48,976 nt of DNA. Source: an uncultured Methanobrevibacter sp. (GTDB lineage: Archaea; Methanobacteriota; Methanobacteria; Methanobacteriales; Methanobacteriaceae). The translations under genes and the position numbers were made by a program. Shown one piece after another: positions 14,371 through 23,312 of the stretch. Position 1 is the first letter of the stretch, and every line of letters starts with the position of its first letter. Location of the stretch: positions 1 through 48,976 of the forward strand of contig CACZNW010000022.1 in the NCBI GenBank assembly GCA_902782595.1. The letters run 5' to 3'. The notes under the pieces are model-generated. The model had not been told where the DNA came from and searched no databases. It worked only from the letters and a program-made list of their open reading frames with translations.

Positions 14371-16743
14371 ATGGGTTTTAAATCTAAACTGCTTAATCTT
14401 AAAGATTGTGCTGTAAACTCAATGATATATAACACTTATTATAACAAATCCATTGATGAAAAACTTGTTTATCTGGAATCCCGTGATGGATTGGATTTTA
14501 CAGGAAATATCTTCAGGATAGTTGAGGAATTATCAACAGGTAAGTATGGTGATTTGAAAATCCATGTTCATGCAAAACCTCATGTTGCTGACAGGATTAA
14601 ATCTTTACAGAAAACTTATGATTTAAAAATTGATAAAATCATCACAAAAGAGGCTCTGGCAACTAAAACTTTGGAAAAGGCAAAATATATTTTCACAGAT
14701 TCGGGAATCCGACCTAAATATGTAAAAAGAGAAGGTCAGATATTTGTAAATACCTGGCACGGCACTCCTCTTAAAGTAATGGGTAAATACAATACTGCTG
14801 AAGAGCATCGCTTGGGTAATGTTCAGCATCCTCTGCTTTCATCAGATTATCTGCTTTATCCAAATGAGTATATGATGGAAAAGATGCTTGATTCATATAT
14901 GATTGAAAAGATTTTCCCCGGCAAAATTTTACTTGAAGGATATCCGAGAAACAGCGTTTTTTTCACAGAATCCGATTTGAAAGATGATTTAAACTTAACA
15001 GATTATGAAATATTTGCATATATGCCGACATTTCGCGGAATATTCATGGACCGTGATGATGAATCTCAAAAAAATAAGGTTGTTAAATATTTAACAAAAA
15101 TGGATTCACAACTCACTGATAATCAGATTCTTCTTGTGAAACTCCATGTTTTAAACGAGTCTAAAATAGATTTTGATAAATTCAAGCATATCCGACCATT
15201 TCCAAAAGATTATGAAACATATGATGTTTTAAATATGGCGGATGTTTTAATAACTGATTATTCCAGTGTGTTTTTTGATTTTGCAAATACTCGTCGAAAG
15301 ATTATTTTATTCAATTATGATGAAACAGATTACTGTTCTTATCGCGGATTTTATTTCGGTTTGGATGAACTGCCGTTTCCAAAGGTTCAAAATACCGATG
15401 ATTTAATTGAAGAGATGAATCTGTCTAAAAATTATGATGATACTGAATTTATGGATAAATTCTGTAATCATGACAATCAGGATGCCGCTGAAAAAATCTG
15501 CAGACATATTTTTCTTAAAGATAAGGTATGCGAGGAAACTGAAATTAAAAATGAAAATCCGAACATATTAATTTTTGCCGGAGCATTGTATAAATTCGGT
15601 ATTGCATCATCATTATTCAATTTACTTAATAATCTTGATAAGAATAACTATAATTTCTTCATTACATTTCTTCAGTGGGAGGAAAATGTTGAGCTGAATC
15701 ATGAGGAAATATTTGAAATGATTCCTGAGGGTGTTGAAGTTCTGCCAATCCGTTTTAATTTAACACCAACTGTCAAAGAAAAAATGGATTACAATAAGTT
15801 CTACTTGGCGGATAAGGATATGGAATGTCCTGAATCATTGATTAAATTATTTAAAAGATCATTTGTTAAACAGTTCGGCACTGTCAGATGGGACATGGTT
15901 ATCGACTATGACGGATATAATCATGATGAAACATTGATGTTTGTCTCATCAGGCCGTAAAAGTAGTGTCTGGGTTCACAATGACATGGTTCAGGAGATGG
16001 TCACCAAGCACAATCAAAACAAGAATATTTTAAGGCATGCATATTCAAATGCGGATAATGTATGTATTGTATCTCCCAGTTTAATAAATTCCACTGGTGA
16101 AATCAGTGGTCGCAGGGATAACATCAGTGTTGTCCATAATTTAAATGATTATCCTTCAATATTGGCCAGATCAAAAGAAGATCTGATGATTAATCCCAAT
16201 ACCAATATTTACAATAATGATATTGTAGATGTTTTAAACAAAGATTCATTTAAATTCATCACTATCGGCAGATTTTCACCTGAAAAAGGTCATGTCAGAT
16301 TAATAGAAGCATTCAACGAATTCTGTAAGGACTATCCTGATTCACAGTTAATAATAATTGGAGGCTATGGTGTTATGTATGAAGAAACATGCAAACTGGT
16401 TGATTCAGTTGAATATGGAAGTAATATTACTTTAATCAACAATATTTCCAATCCGATGCCTATACTTAAACAGTGCGATTTATTTATATTGTCTTCGTTT
16501 CATGAAGGCTGGCCGATGGTTTTAATGGAAGCCGATACACTGAATATTCCAATAATTTCAACAGATATTGAATCCACAAGGGCTATGAAGGACTATGCAG
16601 GAGTGCTTGTTGAAAATTCACGGGACGGAATTTTACAGGGAATGCATGATTTTGTTTTAGGTAAAATTAAGCCTAATAATTCTGATTTTAAAAAATATAA
16701 TGATGAAGCACTCAAAGAGTTCAATAAAATAATTAATAATTGA
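14371..16743 (+). CDS. TagF-like glycerophosphotransferase / GT4 glycosyltransferase fusion
   Basis: A 790-residue, two-domain protein. Residues about 1-375 match CDP-glycerol:poly(glycerophosphate) glycerophosphotransferases: NTWHGTPLK with catalytic His130, EGYPRNSVFF, KLHVLN and the TDYSSVFFDFAN signature at 295-306. Residues about 395-790 are a GT-B family 4 glycosyltransferase: SVWVHNDMVQEM, then FITIGRFSPEKGH near 629-641, IIIGGYG and HEGWPMVLMEAD at 711-722 (the EX7E acid pair region). It would add a glycerol-phosphate (or other polyol-phosphate) and a sugar, alternating, on a growing surface polymer; substrates are inferred. No membrane segment. First of three paralogues. Confidence 0.9.
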   Translation: MGFKSKLLNLKDCAVNSMIYNTYYNKSIDEKLVYLESRDGLDFTGNIFRIVEELSTGKYGDLKIHVHAKPHVADRIKSLQKTYDLKIDKIITKEALATKTLEKAKYIFTDSGIRPKYVKREGQIFVNTWHGTPLKVMGKYNTAEEHRLGNVQHPLLSSDYLLYPNEYMMEKMLDSYMIEKIFPGKILLEGYPRNSVFFTESDLKDDLNLTDYEIFAYMPTFRGIFMDRDDESQKNKVVKYLTKMDSQLTDNQILLVKLHVLNESKIDFDKFKHIRPFPKDYETYDVLNMADVLITDYSSVFFDFANTRRKIILFNYDETDYCSYRGFYFGLDELPFPKVQNTDDLIEEMNLSKNYDDTEFMDKFCNHDNQDAAEKICRHIFLKDKVCEETEIKNENPNILIFAGALYKFGIASSLFNLLNNLDKNNYNFFITFLQWEENVELNHEEIFEMIPEGVEVLPIRFNLTPTVKEKMDYNKFYLADKDMECPESLIKLFKRSFVKQFGTVRWDMVIDYDGYNHDETLMFVSSGRKSSVWVHNDMVQEMVTKHNQNKNILRHAYSNADNVCIVSPSLINSTGEISGRRDNISVVHNLNDYPSILARSKEDLMINPNTNIYNNDIVDVLNKDSFKFITIGRFSPEKGHVRLIEAFNEFCKDYPDSQLIIIGGYGVMYEETCKLVDSVEYGSNITLINNISNPMPILKQCDLFILSSFHEGWPMVLMEADTLNIPIISTDIESTRAMKDYAGVLVENSRDGILQGMHDFVLGKIKPNNSDFKKYNDEALKEFNKIINN

Positions 16744-16761
16744 TTTGCCAATGTGGGTAAG

Positions 16762-16846
16762 ATATCACAGATTAATAATTTTTTGTCTCGGTTTTCAATT
16801 TTAATGATATTATTTCCATGGAAAAAGTTCGATTAATATGTGATAT
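16762..16846. repeat. Long imperfect inverted repeat between TagF-GT4 paralogues
   Basis: ATATCACAGATTAAT (16762-16776) and ATTAATATGTGATAT (16832-16846) are inverted with 14 of 15 matches. Their spacer contains the perfect palindrome TTTCCATGGAAA (16813-16824). It lies in the 220-nt gap between the first two fusion genes. It could be a terminator-like RNA fold or a small degenerate mobile element; no second copy was noticed in the window. Confidence 0.4.
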
Positions 16847-16963
16847 TAATGTGAGGTCATTTTCTCGGAGATGGGTACTGTTTGACATATCTTTAAACAA
16901 ATAATTATTTATTATATTTTATCAAATATATTATTAAAAATCTTTTATATTTTATGTGAAATT

Positions 16964-19339
16964 ATGGCTTTTAAGGATAAAATTAAAAAATATAAGCAGT
17001 GTTCTATCAATAATTTAATATATCGTAACTATTACAATAAAGAAATTGATGATAATCTGGTTTATGTTGAATCAAGAGATGGAAATGATTTTACAGGTAA
17101 TATCCTTCGCATAGTTGAAGAATTATCAACCGGAAAGTACGGCAATTTTAAAATAGTTGTTTATGCAAAAAAGAATGTTCATCCTAAAATAAAAAAATTG
17201 CAAAAGAATTATAATTTAAAAATAGATAACATCATATCAAAAGAGTCAACCGCCACAAAAACATTGGAAATAGCCAAATACGTTATTGCTGATTCGGGGA
17301 TGCGTCCCAAATTCGTTAAACGTCCAGGACAAATCGTAATTGATACCTGGCACGGCACACCCTTAAAGACCATGGGCATTGATAATGAAGCTGAAGAGCA
17401 CAGGTGCGGAAATATCCAGCAGGCATTCTTTGCATGCGATTATCTGCTTTTTCCCAATGAATACATGAAAAATAAAATGCTCAAGTCATATATGATGGAT
17501 AAAATCTTTCCCGGAACCATTCTGTTTGGAGGTTATCCGAGAAACGGTGTATTCTTCACAAAAAACACTGATTTAAAAGAAAAGTTAGGATTTAGGGATA
17601 AGGAACTGTTTGCATACATGCCGACATTCAAGGGACTTTTTCTGGATAGAAAAGATAAAAAACAAAGAGATATTGTTTATGTTTATCTAAAAGAAATCGA
17701 TGATAAATTAACAGATAATCAGGTTTTACTGGTTAAACTGCATGTTTACAATAAGGAAAAAATAGATTTCAATGAATTTGACCATATCAGGGCTTTCCCG
17801 GAAGGCTATGAAATCTATGATGTTTTAAACATGACTGACTGTCTTATTACTGACTATTCCAGTGTATTTTTTGATTATGCAAATACAAAAAGAAAGATAA
17901 TCATTTTCAATTATGATGAAGAGGAGTATATGAAAGACAGGGGGACATATTTCCCGATATCCGATTTGCCGTTTCCTAAAGTACAGACGGTTGATGATTT
18001 GATTTTGCAGTTGAATACTCCTAAAAATTATGATGATTCAGGGTTTATAAAAGATTTCTGCACTTATGATAATGAAAATGCTGCTGAAAACTTCTGCAGA
18101 CATGTTTTCAATGGCGAAAAGATGTGCATTGAAAAAAAGGTTAAAAATGATAATAAAAATGTTCTGATTTTTTCAGGCGGTTTAAAGAATAACGGACTCA
18201 CTTCTTCAATGAAAAATGTATTGCAAAACATTGATTTGGATAAATACAATATTTTCATATGCTATGCTTCATGGGACCCCAATCTCAATGAGAATCACCG
18301 TGAAATTTTCAGGTCAATGCCTGAAGGCATCCAGTACTGTCCTTTAAGAATAGGTCTTAATTTAACTGTCAGTGAACAGAGGGAATTTGTAAAATTCCTG
18401 TCAGACCCAAATAGGAAATTATCCGAAAGCCTTGTTAAAATGCTTGAAAGAGAACTTCAAAGGGCATTCAACGGATTTTCTTTTGATTCAATAATTCATT
18501 TCAACGGTTATGGGATTGAAGAAACAATGCTGTTTAGTGTTAGTGATGCTAAAAAGGCTATTTGGGTTCACAATGATATGGTGCAGGAACTCAAAACTAA
18601 AAACAATCAGAACCTGTCTGTTTTAAAACATGTTTACAATGTATATGATGATGTTGTTGTCGTATCACCGGATTTAATAAAACCAACAGCGGAAATCAGC
18701 GGTAGAAAAGATAATATTAAACTTGTTCACAATGTAAACAACATAAAAGAAATAGAACGTAAAGGCTTATGCGATATAGAAATCAACGACAGTTGTGTTG
18801 TCAGCACAGGAAACCCAAATGGAATCGAAGGGGTTTTAAACAGTCCGGCGAAGAAATTCATCACAATCGGCAGATTTGACCCAGAAAAAGGTCATGATCG
18901 TTTGATATGGGCATTTAACAGATACTGCAAAGATAATCCCGATACTCAATTAATAATAATTGGAGGATATGGAACCACTTATGAAGAAACTTTAAAATTT
19001 GCTGAAGAGTCAGAATTCAGTGAAAATATTACAATAATCAAATCAATATTAAATCCAATGCCTATTTTAAAACAATGTGATTTGTTTGTTATATCATCAT
19101 ATTATGAAGGATGGCCAATGGTTATTATGGAAGCAGATGCATTTGACATACCGGTTATTGCAACAGACATAACCGGAACCCAATGGATGAAAGAATACGG
19201 AGGATATATGGTTGAAAATTCAAAGGAAGGTATCCTGCAGGGTATGTATGATTTCACCGAAGGAAAAGTCACTCCATTGGGAATTGATTATGAAGAGTAT
19301 AATAAAAATGCCGTTGAGGAATTTTTAAAAATAATTTAA
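16964..19339 (+). CDS. TagF-like glycerophosphotransferase / GT4 glycosyltransferase fusion
   Basis: A 791-residue paralogue of the fusion at 14371, with the same layout. TagF-like part: DTWHGTPLK with His130, GGYPRNGVFF, KLHVYN and TDYSSVFFDYAN from Thr296. GT4 part: KKFITIGRFDPEKGH, IIIGGYGTTYEET and YEGWPMVIMEADAFDIPVIA. A roughly 15-residue insertion (about residues 608-625) precedes the GT4 nucleotide-binding half. Divergence from the first copy is spread along the length, with active-site motifs kept, so both are probably functional and may differ in sugar or acceptor. An A+T-rich 220-nt gap upstream suggests its own promoter; the GT2-TagF gene follows after 15 nt. Confidence 0.9.
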   Translation: MAFKDKIKKYKQCSINNLIYRNYYNKEIDDNLVYVESRDGNDFTGNILRIVEELSTGKYGNFKIVVYAKKNVHPKIKKLQKNYNLKIDNIISKESTATKTLEIAKYVIADSGMRPKFVKRPGQIVIDTWHGTPLKTMGIDNEAEEHRCGNIQQAFFACDYLLFPNEYMKNKMLKSYMMDKIFPGTILFGGYPRNGVFFTKNTDLKEKLGFRDKELFAYMPTFKGLFLDRKDKKQRDIVYVYLKEIDDKLTDNQVLLVKLHVYNKEKIDFNEFDHIRAFPEGYEIYDVLNMTDCLITDYSSVFFDYANTKRKIIIFNYDEEEYMKDRGTYFPISDLPFPKVQTVDDLILQLNTPKNYDDSGFIKDFCTYDNENAAENFCRHVFNGEKMCIEKKVKNDNKNVLIFSGGLKNNGLTSSMKNVLQNIDLDKYNIFICYASWDPNLNENHREIFRSMPEGIQYCPLRIGLNLTVSEQREFVKFLSDPNRKLSESLVKMLERELQRAFNGFSFDSIIHFNGYGIEETMLFSVSDAKKAIWVHNDMVQELKTKNNQNLSVLKHVYNVYDDVVVVSPDLIKPTAEISGRKDNIKLVHNVNNIKEIERKGLCDIEINDSCVVSTGNPNGIEGVLNSPAKKFITIGRFDPEKGHDRLIWAFNRYCKDNPDTQLIIIGGYGTTYEETLKFAEESEFSENITIIKSILNPMPILKQCDLFVISSYYEGWPMVIMEADAFDIPVIATDITGTQWMKEYGGYMVENSKEGILQGMYDFTEGKVTPLGIDYEEYNKNAVEEFLKII

Positions 19340-19354
19340 TCTGGTAGTGAATCA

Positions 19355-21532
19355 ATGAGTTTTATAAGTATTATTATACCGTTTAAAAAAGGAAAAAGAT
19401 ATTTGAGGGATTGTCTGGACAGTTTATGTCAACAGAATCTCACAGATGAAGAAATAATCATTATCATAAATGGGAATAATGAAGATAATGTATCTGATTT
19501 AATCAATGAGTATAATAAACATTTAAATATTCATGTAGAAATTTTCGAAAGTGAAATCGGAGTCGGCAAGGCCAGAAATGAAGGATTAAAAATAGCCTGT
19601 GGAAAATATGTCTATTTCATTGACAGTGATGATTATCTATATTCGGATGCCTTGTCCAAACTTATAGATGAAGCTGCTAGAAGTGATGCTGATTTTATAA
19701 ATGGTGAGAGAATCAATACCTATTTTATCAAAAATCGTTTTGATGAAGAGTTACAGGAAACAACTCCATTGAAACTTGAAAAAATGAGTAATGAGGAATT
19801 TTCTTTCAGATTGCTGGTGGGCAACCATACAAATGACATGGAAGTACTGTCTTGCCTTCATGCACTGATTAAAAGGGAAGTTATTGGAGATACATTATTC
19901 GGCGAAAACAACAGGTATTTCAGTGATTATGAATTTATCATGGATATCTTCGATAATATCAACTCATTTTACGGTGTTGAGAATTCAATTTATGCAAAAA
20001 GAATTAGTGACGACCCAATTAATCTGGTTTCACTCAGTCAGGAGGAAAAAGGAGATACTTTTTTATTGTATTGTGATGAATATAAAAAAGTTTTAAATAG
20101 AATATCTCAAAAAAGTGACGGAAAATATAGGTTGCTTGGCGAAGAAATGCTTGACAAGTTTTACAGGGAATATTACAATAATTTTGCCGTTAATTTTGCA
20201 AGAAATCCTGATAAAAAATGGAGAACAACTTACTTTGAAGCCTTGCATGAAATATTGTCAGACTATAATGTGGGTAAATTATCTCTAATCAGAAGAATTG
20301 AAATGAAAGCATTTCAATCTAAAAATACAAAAAAACTCAAATCAATCATACAATGCAGATTCATATCTCACAGATTTATGGAGATGGCGGGTAACTATGA
20401 GTTGGTCAAACAGCTGATTTATCTCAATATATTCAACAAACAGAAAATCAACGATAATCAAATTTTAATTGACAGTTTCAGAGGGGATTTCTATTCCGAC
20501 AGTCCGAAATATTTATACGAATACTTATATGAGCATTACGGTGATAAATATGATTTTGTATGGGTGATGAACCGTAAAGGTGTTAAAATCCCTGGAAATC
20601 CTAAAACCGTTAAAAAATATTCATTAAACTATTTCAGACAGGCTGCAAAATCAAAATATTGGCTAACCAACACAAGGCAGGCAGCTTTATTAAGTAAAAG
20701 GCCTGGCCAGATACTGATTTCAACATGGCACGGCACTCCTCTTAAAAAATTAGGTTTTGACATGGGCAATCTTTATCTGGATGACCCTAAATCAAAATTC
20801 AATTATAAAAAGGATTCCTCCGAGTGGAATTATCTGATTTCTCCCAATTCATTTACAACCGACAAATTGAGAAGTTCATTTGCATATGATGGGGAGGTTC
20901 TGGAATATGGATATCCCCGAAATGACATCTTATATAATCATGATGAAAATTTAGTTGAAATGACTAAAGAGAATCTGAACCTTCCCAAAGATAAAAAAAT
21001 CATCCTTTATGCACCAACATGGAGAGATGACGAATCATATGACATAGGTAAAGTCAGGTTCAATCTTAAACTTGATTTGAATAGTTTAAAAGAATCGTTG
21101 TCTGATGAATACATTGTTCTTATAAGAACACATTATTTTATCTCAAATAATCTGGATTTATCTGCTTTCGAGGGTTTTGCATTTGACGTGAGTAGATATG
21201 AGGATATTGCCGAATTATATTTAATCAGCGATATTTTAATAACAGATTATTCAAGTGTTTTCTTTGATTATGCAAATCTTAAAAGGCCGATTTTATTCTA
21301 CACGTATGACCTGAATAAATATTCTGAGATGTTAAGGGGTTTTTACCTGGATATCTACCATGACGTTCCGGGACCACTTTTATTTACTACTGAAGAGGTA
21401 ATTGACTCTATTCAAAATATTGAAGAGATACAGAACGAGTACAGTGAAAAATATGAAGAATTTTACAACCGCTTCTGTTCTATTGATGATGGAAATGCAT
21501 CAAAAAGAATCGTTGAAAAAATTTGGAAATGA
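19355..21532 (+). CDS. GT2 glycosyltransferase / TagF-like glycerophosphotransferase fusion
   Basis: A 725-residue protein. Residues about 1-230 are a GT-A family 2 domain: FISIIIPFKKGKRYL, GVGKARNEGL and YFIDSDDYL with the metal-binding DSDD at 90-93. The usual DDGS nucleotide motif reads NGNN instead. Residues about 390-725 are TagF-like: LISTWHGTPLKKLG with His459, EYGYPRNDIL, IRTHYF and TDYSSVFFDYANLKRP from Thr630. This order (GT2 first, phosphotransferase last) is the reverse of the three fusions. Bacterial TagF-type polymerases of capsules and teichoic acids use similar multi-domain layouts. It is probably co-transcribed with the gene at 16964. Confidence 0.88.
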   Translation: MSFISIIIPFKKGKRYLRDCLDSLCQQNLTDEEIIIIINGNNEDNVSDLINEYNKHLNIHVEIFESEIGVGKARNEGLKIACGKYVYFIDSDDYLYSDALSKLIDEAARSDADFINGERINTYFIKNRFDEELQETTPLKLEKMSNEEFSFRLLVGNHTNDMEVLSCLHALIKREVIGDTLFGENNRYFSDYEFIMDIFDNINSFYGVENSIYAKRISDDPINLVSLSQEEKGDTFLLYCDEYKKVLNRISQKSDGKYRLLGEEMLDKFYREYYNNFAVNFARNPDKKWRTTYFEALHEILSDYNVGKLSLIRRIEMKAFQSKNTKKLKSIIQCRFISHRFMEMAGNYELVKQLIYLNIFNKQKINDNQILIDSFRGDFYSDSPKYLYEYLYEHYGDKYDFVWVMNRKGVKIPGNPKTVKKYSLNYFRQAAKSKYWLTNTRQAALLSKRPGQILISTWHGTPLKKLGFDMGNLYLDDPKSKFNYKKDSSEWNYLISPNSFTTDKLRSSFAYDGEVLEYGYPRNDILYNHDENLVEMTKENLNLPKDKKIILYAPTWRDDESYDIGKVRFNLKLDLNSLKESLSDEYIVLIRTHYFISNNLDLSAFEGFAFDVSRYEDIAELYLISDILITDYSSVFFDYANLKRPILFYTYDLNKYSEMLRGFYLDIYHDVPGPLLFTTEEVIDSIQNIEEIQNEYSEKYEEFYNRFCSIDDGNASKRIVEKIWK

Positions 21533-21774
21533 TTTAATAAGTATTTTTGATTAATGTGCATTAAGATCAGTTATTCTTTCATATCATATCTATAATGGGG
21601 ATAATACCTGAAAATCCATTATTTCTTGTCTTTAATGTATGAGTTTTAGAATATGTAAAATGGAATCAATAATTGTTTAGAGATGTTGTTTTTTAAAACA
21701 CTTAAATAAAATCGCTTTTAACACAAATTTTAATATGATTTATATATTATAAGATTGTAATATATTTATTATAG

Positions 21775-21794
21775 TTAGTTTGAATTCAAACTAA
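21775..21794. promoter_or_regulatory. 20-nt perfect palindrome in adhesin promoter/leader
   Basis: TTAGTTTGAA followed by its exact complement TTCAAACTAA. It begins a few nt after TATA-like sequences (21741-21748 and 21760-21769) and lies about 14 nt before the ribosome binding site of the gene at 21819, so it would sit at or just after the transcription start. An operator or 5' leader hairpin is likely. Confidence 0.6.
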
Positions 21795-21818
21795 ATTTTA
21801 TTTTAATGGAGAGGTATT

Positions 21819-23246
21819 ATGAAATTTAAAAATATTTTAATAGTACTATTATTAGGTATTTTATGTTTCGGATGCATCAGTGCGATTAATGCTGTATCCG
21901 ACGAAGATATTAATAATAATGTGCTTCAAAATCAGGCTGATGTTAATTCAGTAAGTATTGATGATAATAATGAAGTGGTATCAGTTTCTCAGGATGAAAC
22001 TGTTTTAACAGAGACAAATAATAATGTGAAGGTTGGTGCAACTTCCGATACAAGTTCATCACTTACACCATATCAGAAATTTTGCAGGGATTTGGAGGAA
22101 AATAGTGGAACAATCTATTTAACCGGAAACATTAAAGTTAAAGAACCATTTCTTATAAAACATAAAACAGTAATTGATGGTAACGGATATACCATTGATG
22201 GACAGCAAAAAACAACTATTTTTAAATCAACAAGTTCATTAACTCTTAAAAACATTATTTTAAAAAATGGTAAATCAAATGACAGAGGAGGAGCTATTCA
22301 TTCAAACGGTGATTTAACACTTGATAATTGCCAGTTCATCAACAACCAGGCTAAAAACTTTGGTGGTGCAATAGCCATGATAAAAGGTCATTTGACAATT
22401 ACAAATTCCAAATTCGAAAAGAACTCCGTTCAAAATTCAGGGTCTTCCGGTTATGGCGGAGCACTTTGGATATTTTCCTCAACTTCAAAAATTACAAAAA
22501 CTATTTTCAAATCAAATACTTGTTTATCCAAATCATTAAAAAGCCACAGTAAAGCAACCAAATATAAATTTAATGGTGGAGCCATCTTTTACAATAAAGG
22601 ATCTTCCCATACTTTAACCGACTGTAAATTCATTGGAAATAAAGCCAGTAATCATGGGGGAGTCATGTTTGTAGCAAAATCTCCATTGAAAATTAACAAA
22701 TGTACTTTTACAAGTAATAAAGCATGTTATGAAGATGGAGGAGCCATTTCATTTTCCGGAAAAAAATTAACAATTACCAACAGTAATTTCAAGAAAAATC
22801 TGGCTTATGAAGACGGCGGAGCTATTGACAGTTACACTTTCAACGGTAAAAAAATTTATATTACCATTAAAAACACAGTATTCGATTCAAACACAGGATA
22901 TAAATGTGGTGGAGCTATTTGGATGGGTTTAAAAACTGTTTATAATGTTGCAAATTCCAAATTTATTAAAAATAAAGCGTCCTCTGCCGGAGCTGTAGAA
23001 GCTGAAGACGGCAGTTCCAAATTTACAAAATGTACTTTTACAAGTAATAAGGCAGCTAAAGTAACTTCATGGACTGTAAAAACTAAAGCAGGAGGCAATT
23101 TAGCTCATTCCGGAGGAGCAATTTTAATTAAAAATAAATGTACTGTTCTTAAATCTGTATTCAAAAACAATAAAGCAACATGGGGTAAATCAGTTAAAGT
23201 TGAAGGTGGAAAATTAATATCCAAAGGAAACAAAGGTATTAAATAA
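21819..23246 (+). CDS. Secreted beta-helix adhesin-like protein
   Basis: A 475-residue protein with a strong GGAGAGG ribosome binding site. A signal peptide covers residues 1-26 (basic start, hydrophobic core, then INAVSDE). A Ser/Asn/Asp-rich linker runs to about residue 85. From there to the end are right-handed parallel beta-helix coils with the recurring pattern GGAI-x(5-8)-L-x-[IL]-x-N-[CS]-x-F-x-x-N-x-A, as in polymorphic outer-membrane proteins and pectate-lyase-like adhesins. There is no C-terminal anchor or Ig-type module. The coil region is lysine-rich. It likely coats the cell or binds polysaccharide; the ligand is unknown. Its paralogue follows after 66 nt. Confidence 0.85.
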   Translation: MKFKNILIVLLLGILCFGCISAINAVSDEDINNNVLQNQADVNSVSIDDNNEVVSVSQDETVLTETNNNVKVGATSDTSSSLTPYQKFCRDLEENSGTIYLTGNIKVKEPFLIKHKTVIDGNGYTIDGQQKTTIFKSTSSLTLKNIILKNGKSNDRGGAIHSNGDLTLDNCQFINNQAKNFGGAIAMIKGHLTITNSKFEKNSVQNSGSSGYGGALWIFSSTSKITKTIFKSNTCLSKSLKSHSKATKYKFNGGAIFYNKGSSHTLTDCKFIGNKASNHGGVMFVAKSPLKINKCTFTSNKACYEDGGAISFSGKKLTITNSNFKKNLAYEDGGAIDSYTFNGKKIYITIKNTVFDSNTGYKCGGAIWMGLKTVYNVANSKFIKNKASSAGAVEAEDGSSKFTKCTFTSNKAAKVTSWTVKTKAGGNLAHSGGAILIKNKCTVLKSVFKNNKATWGKSVKVEGGKLISKGNKGIK

Positions 23247-23281
23247 TGGAAAATCTATTTTTCCATTTATTATTTTTTTTT
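23245..23281 (+). terminator. Hairpin terminator after adhesin-like gene
   Basis: AATGGAAAA (23245-23253) pairs with TTTTCCATT (23259-23267) around a 5-nt loop and is followed by a nine-T run (23273-23281). It begins at the stop codon of the gene at 21819. Confidence 0.7.
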
Positions 23282-23312
23282 ACTATTCTAACATTGATGG
23301 AAGCTATTTTTC

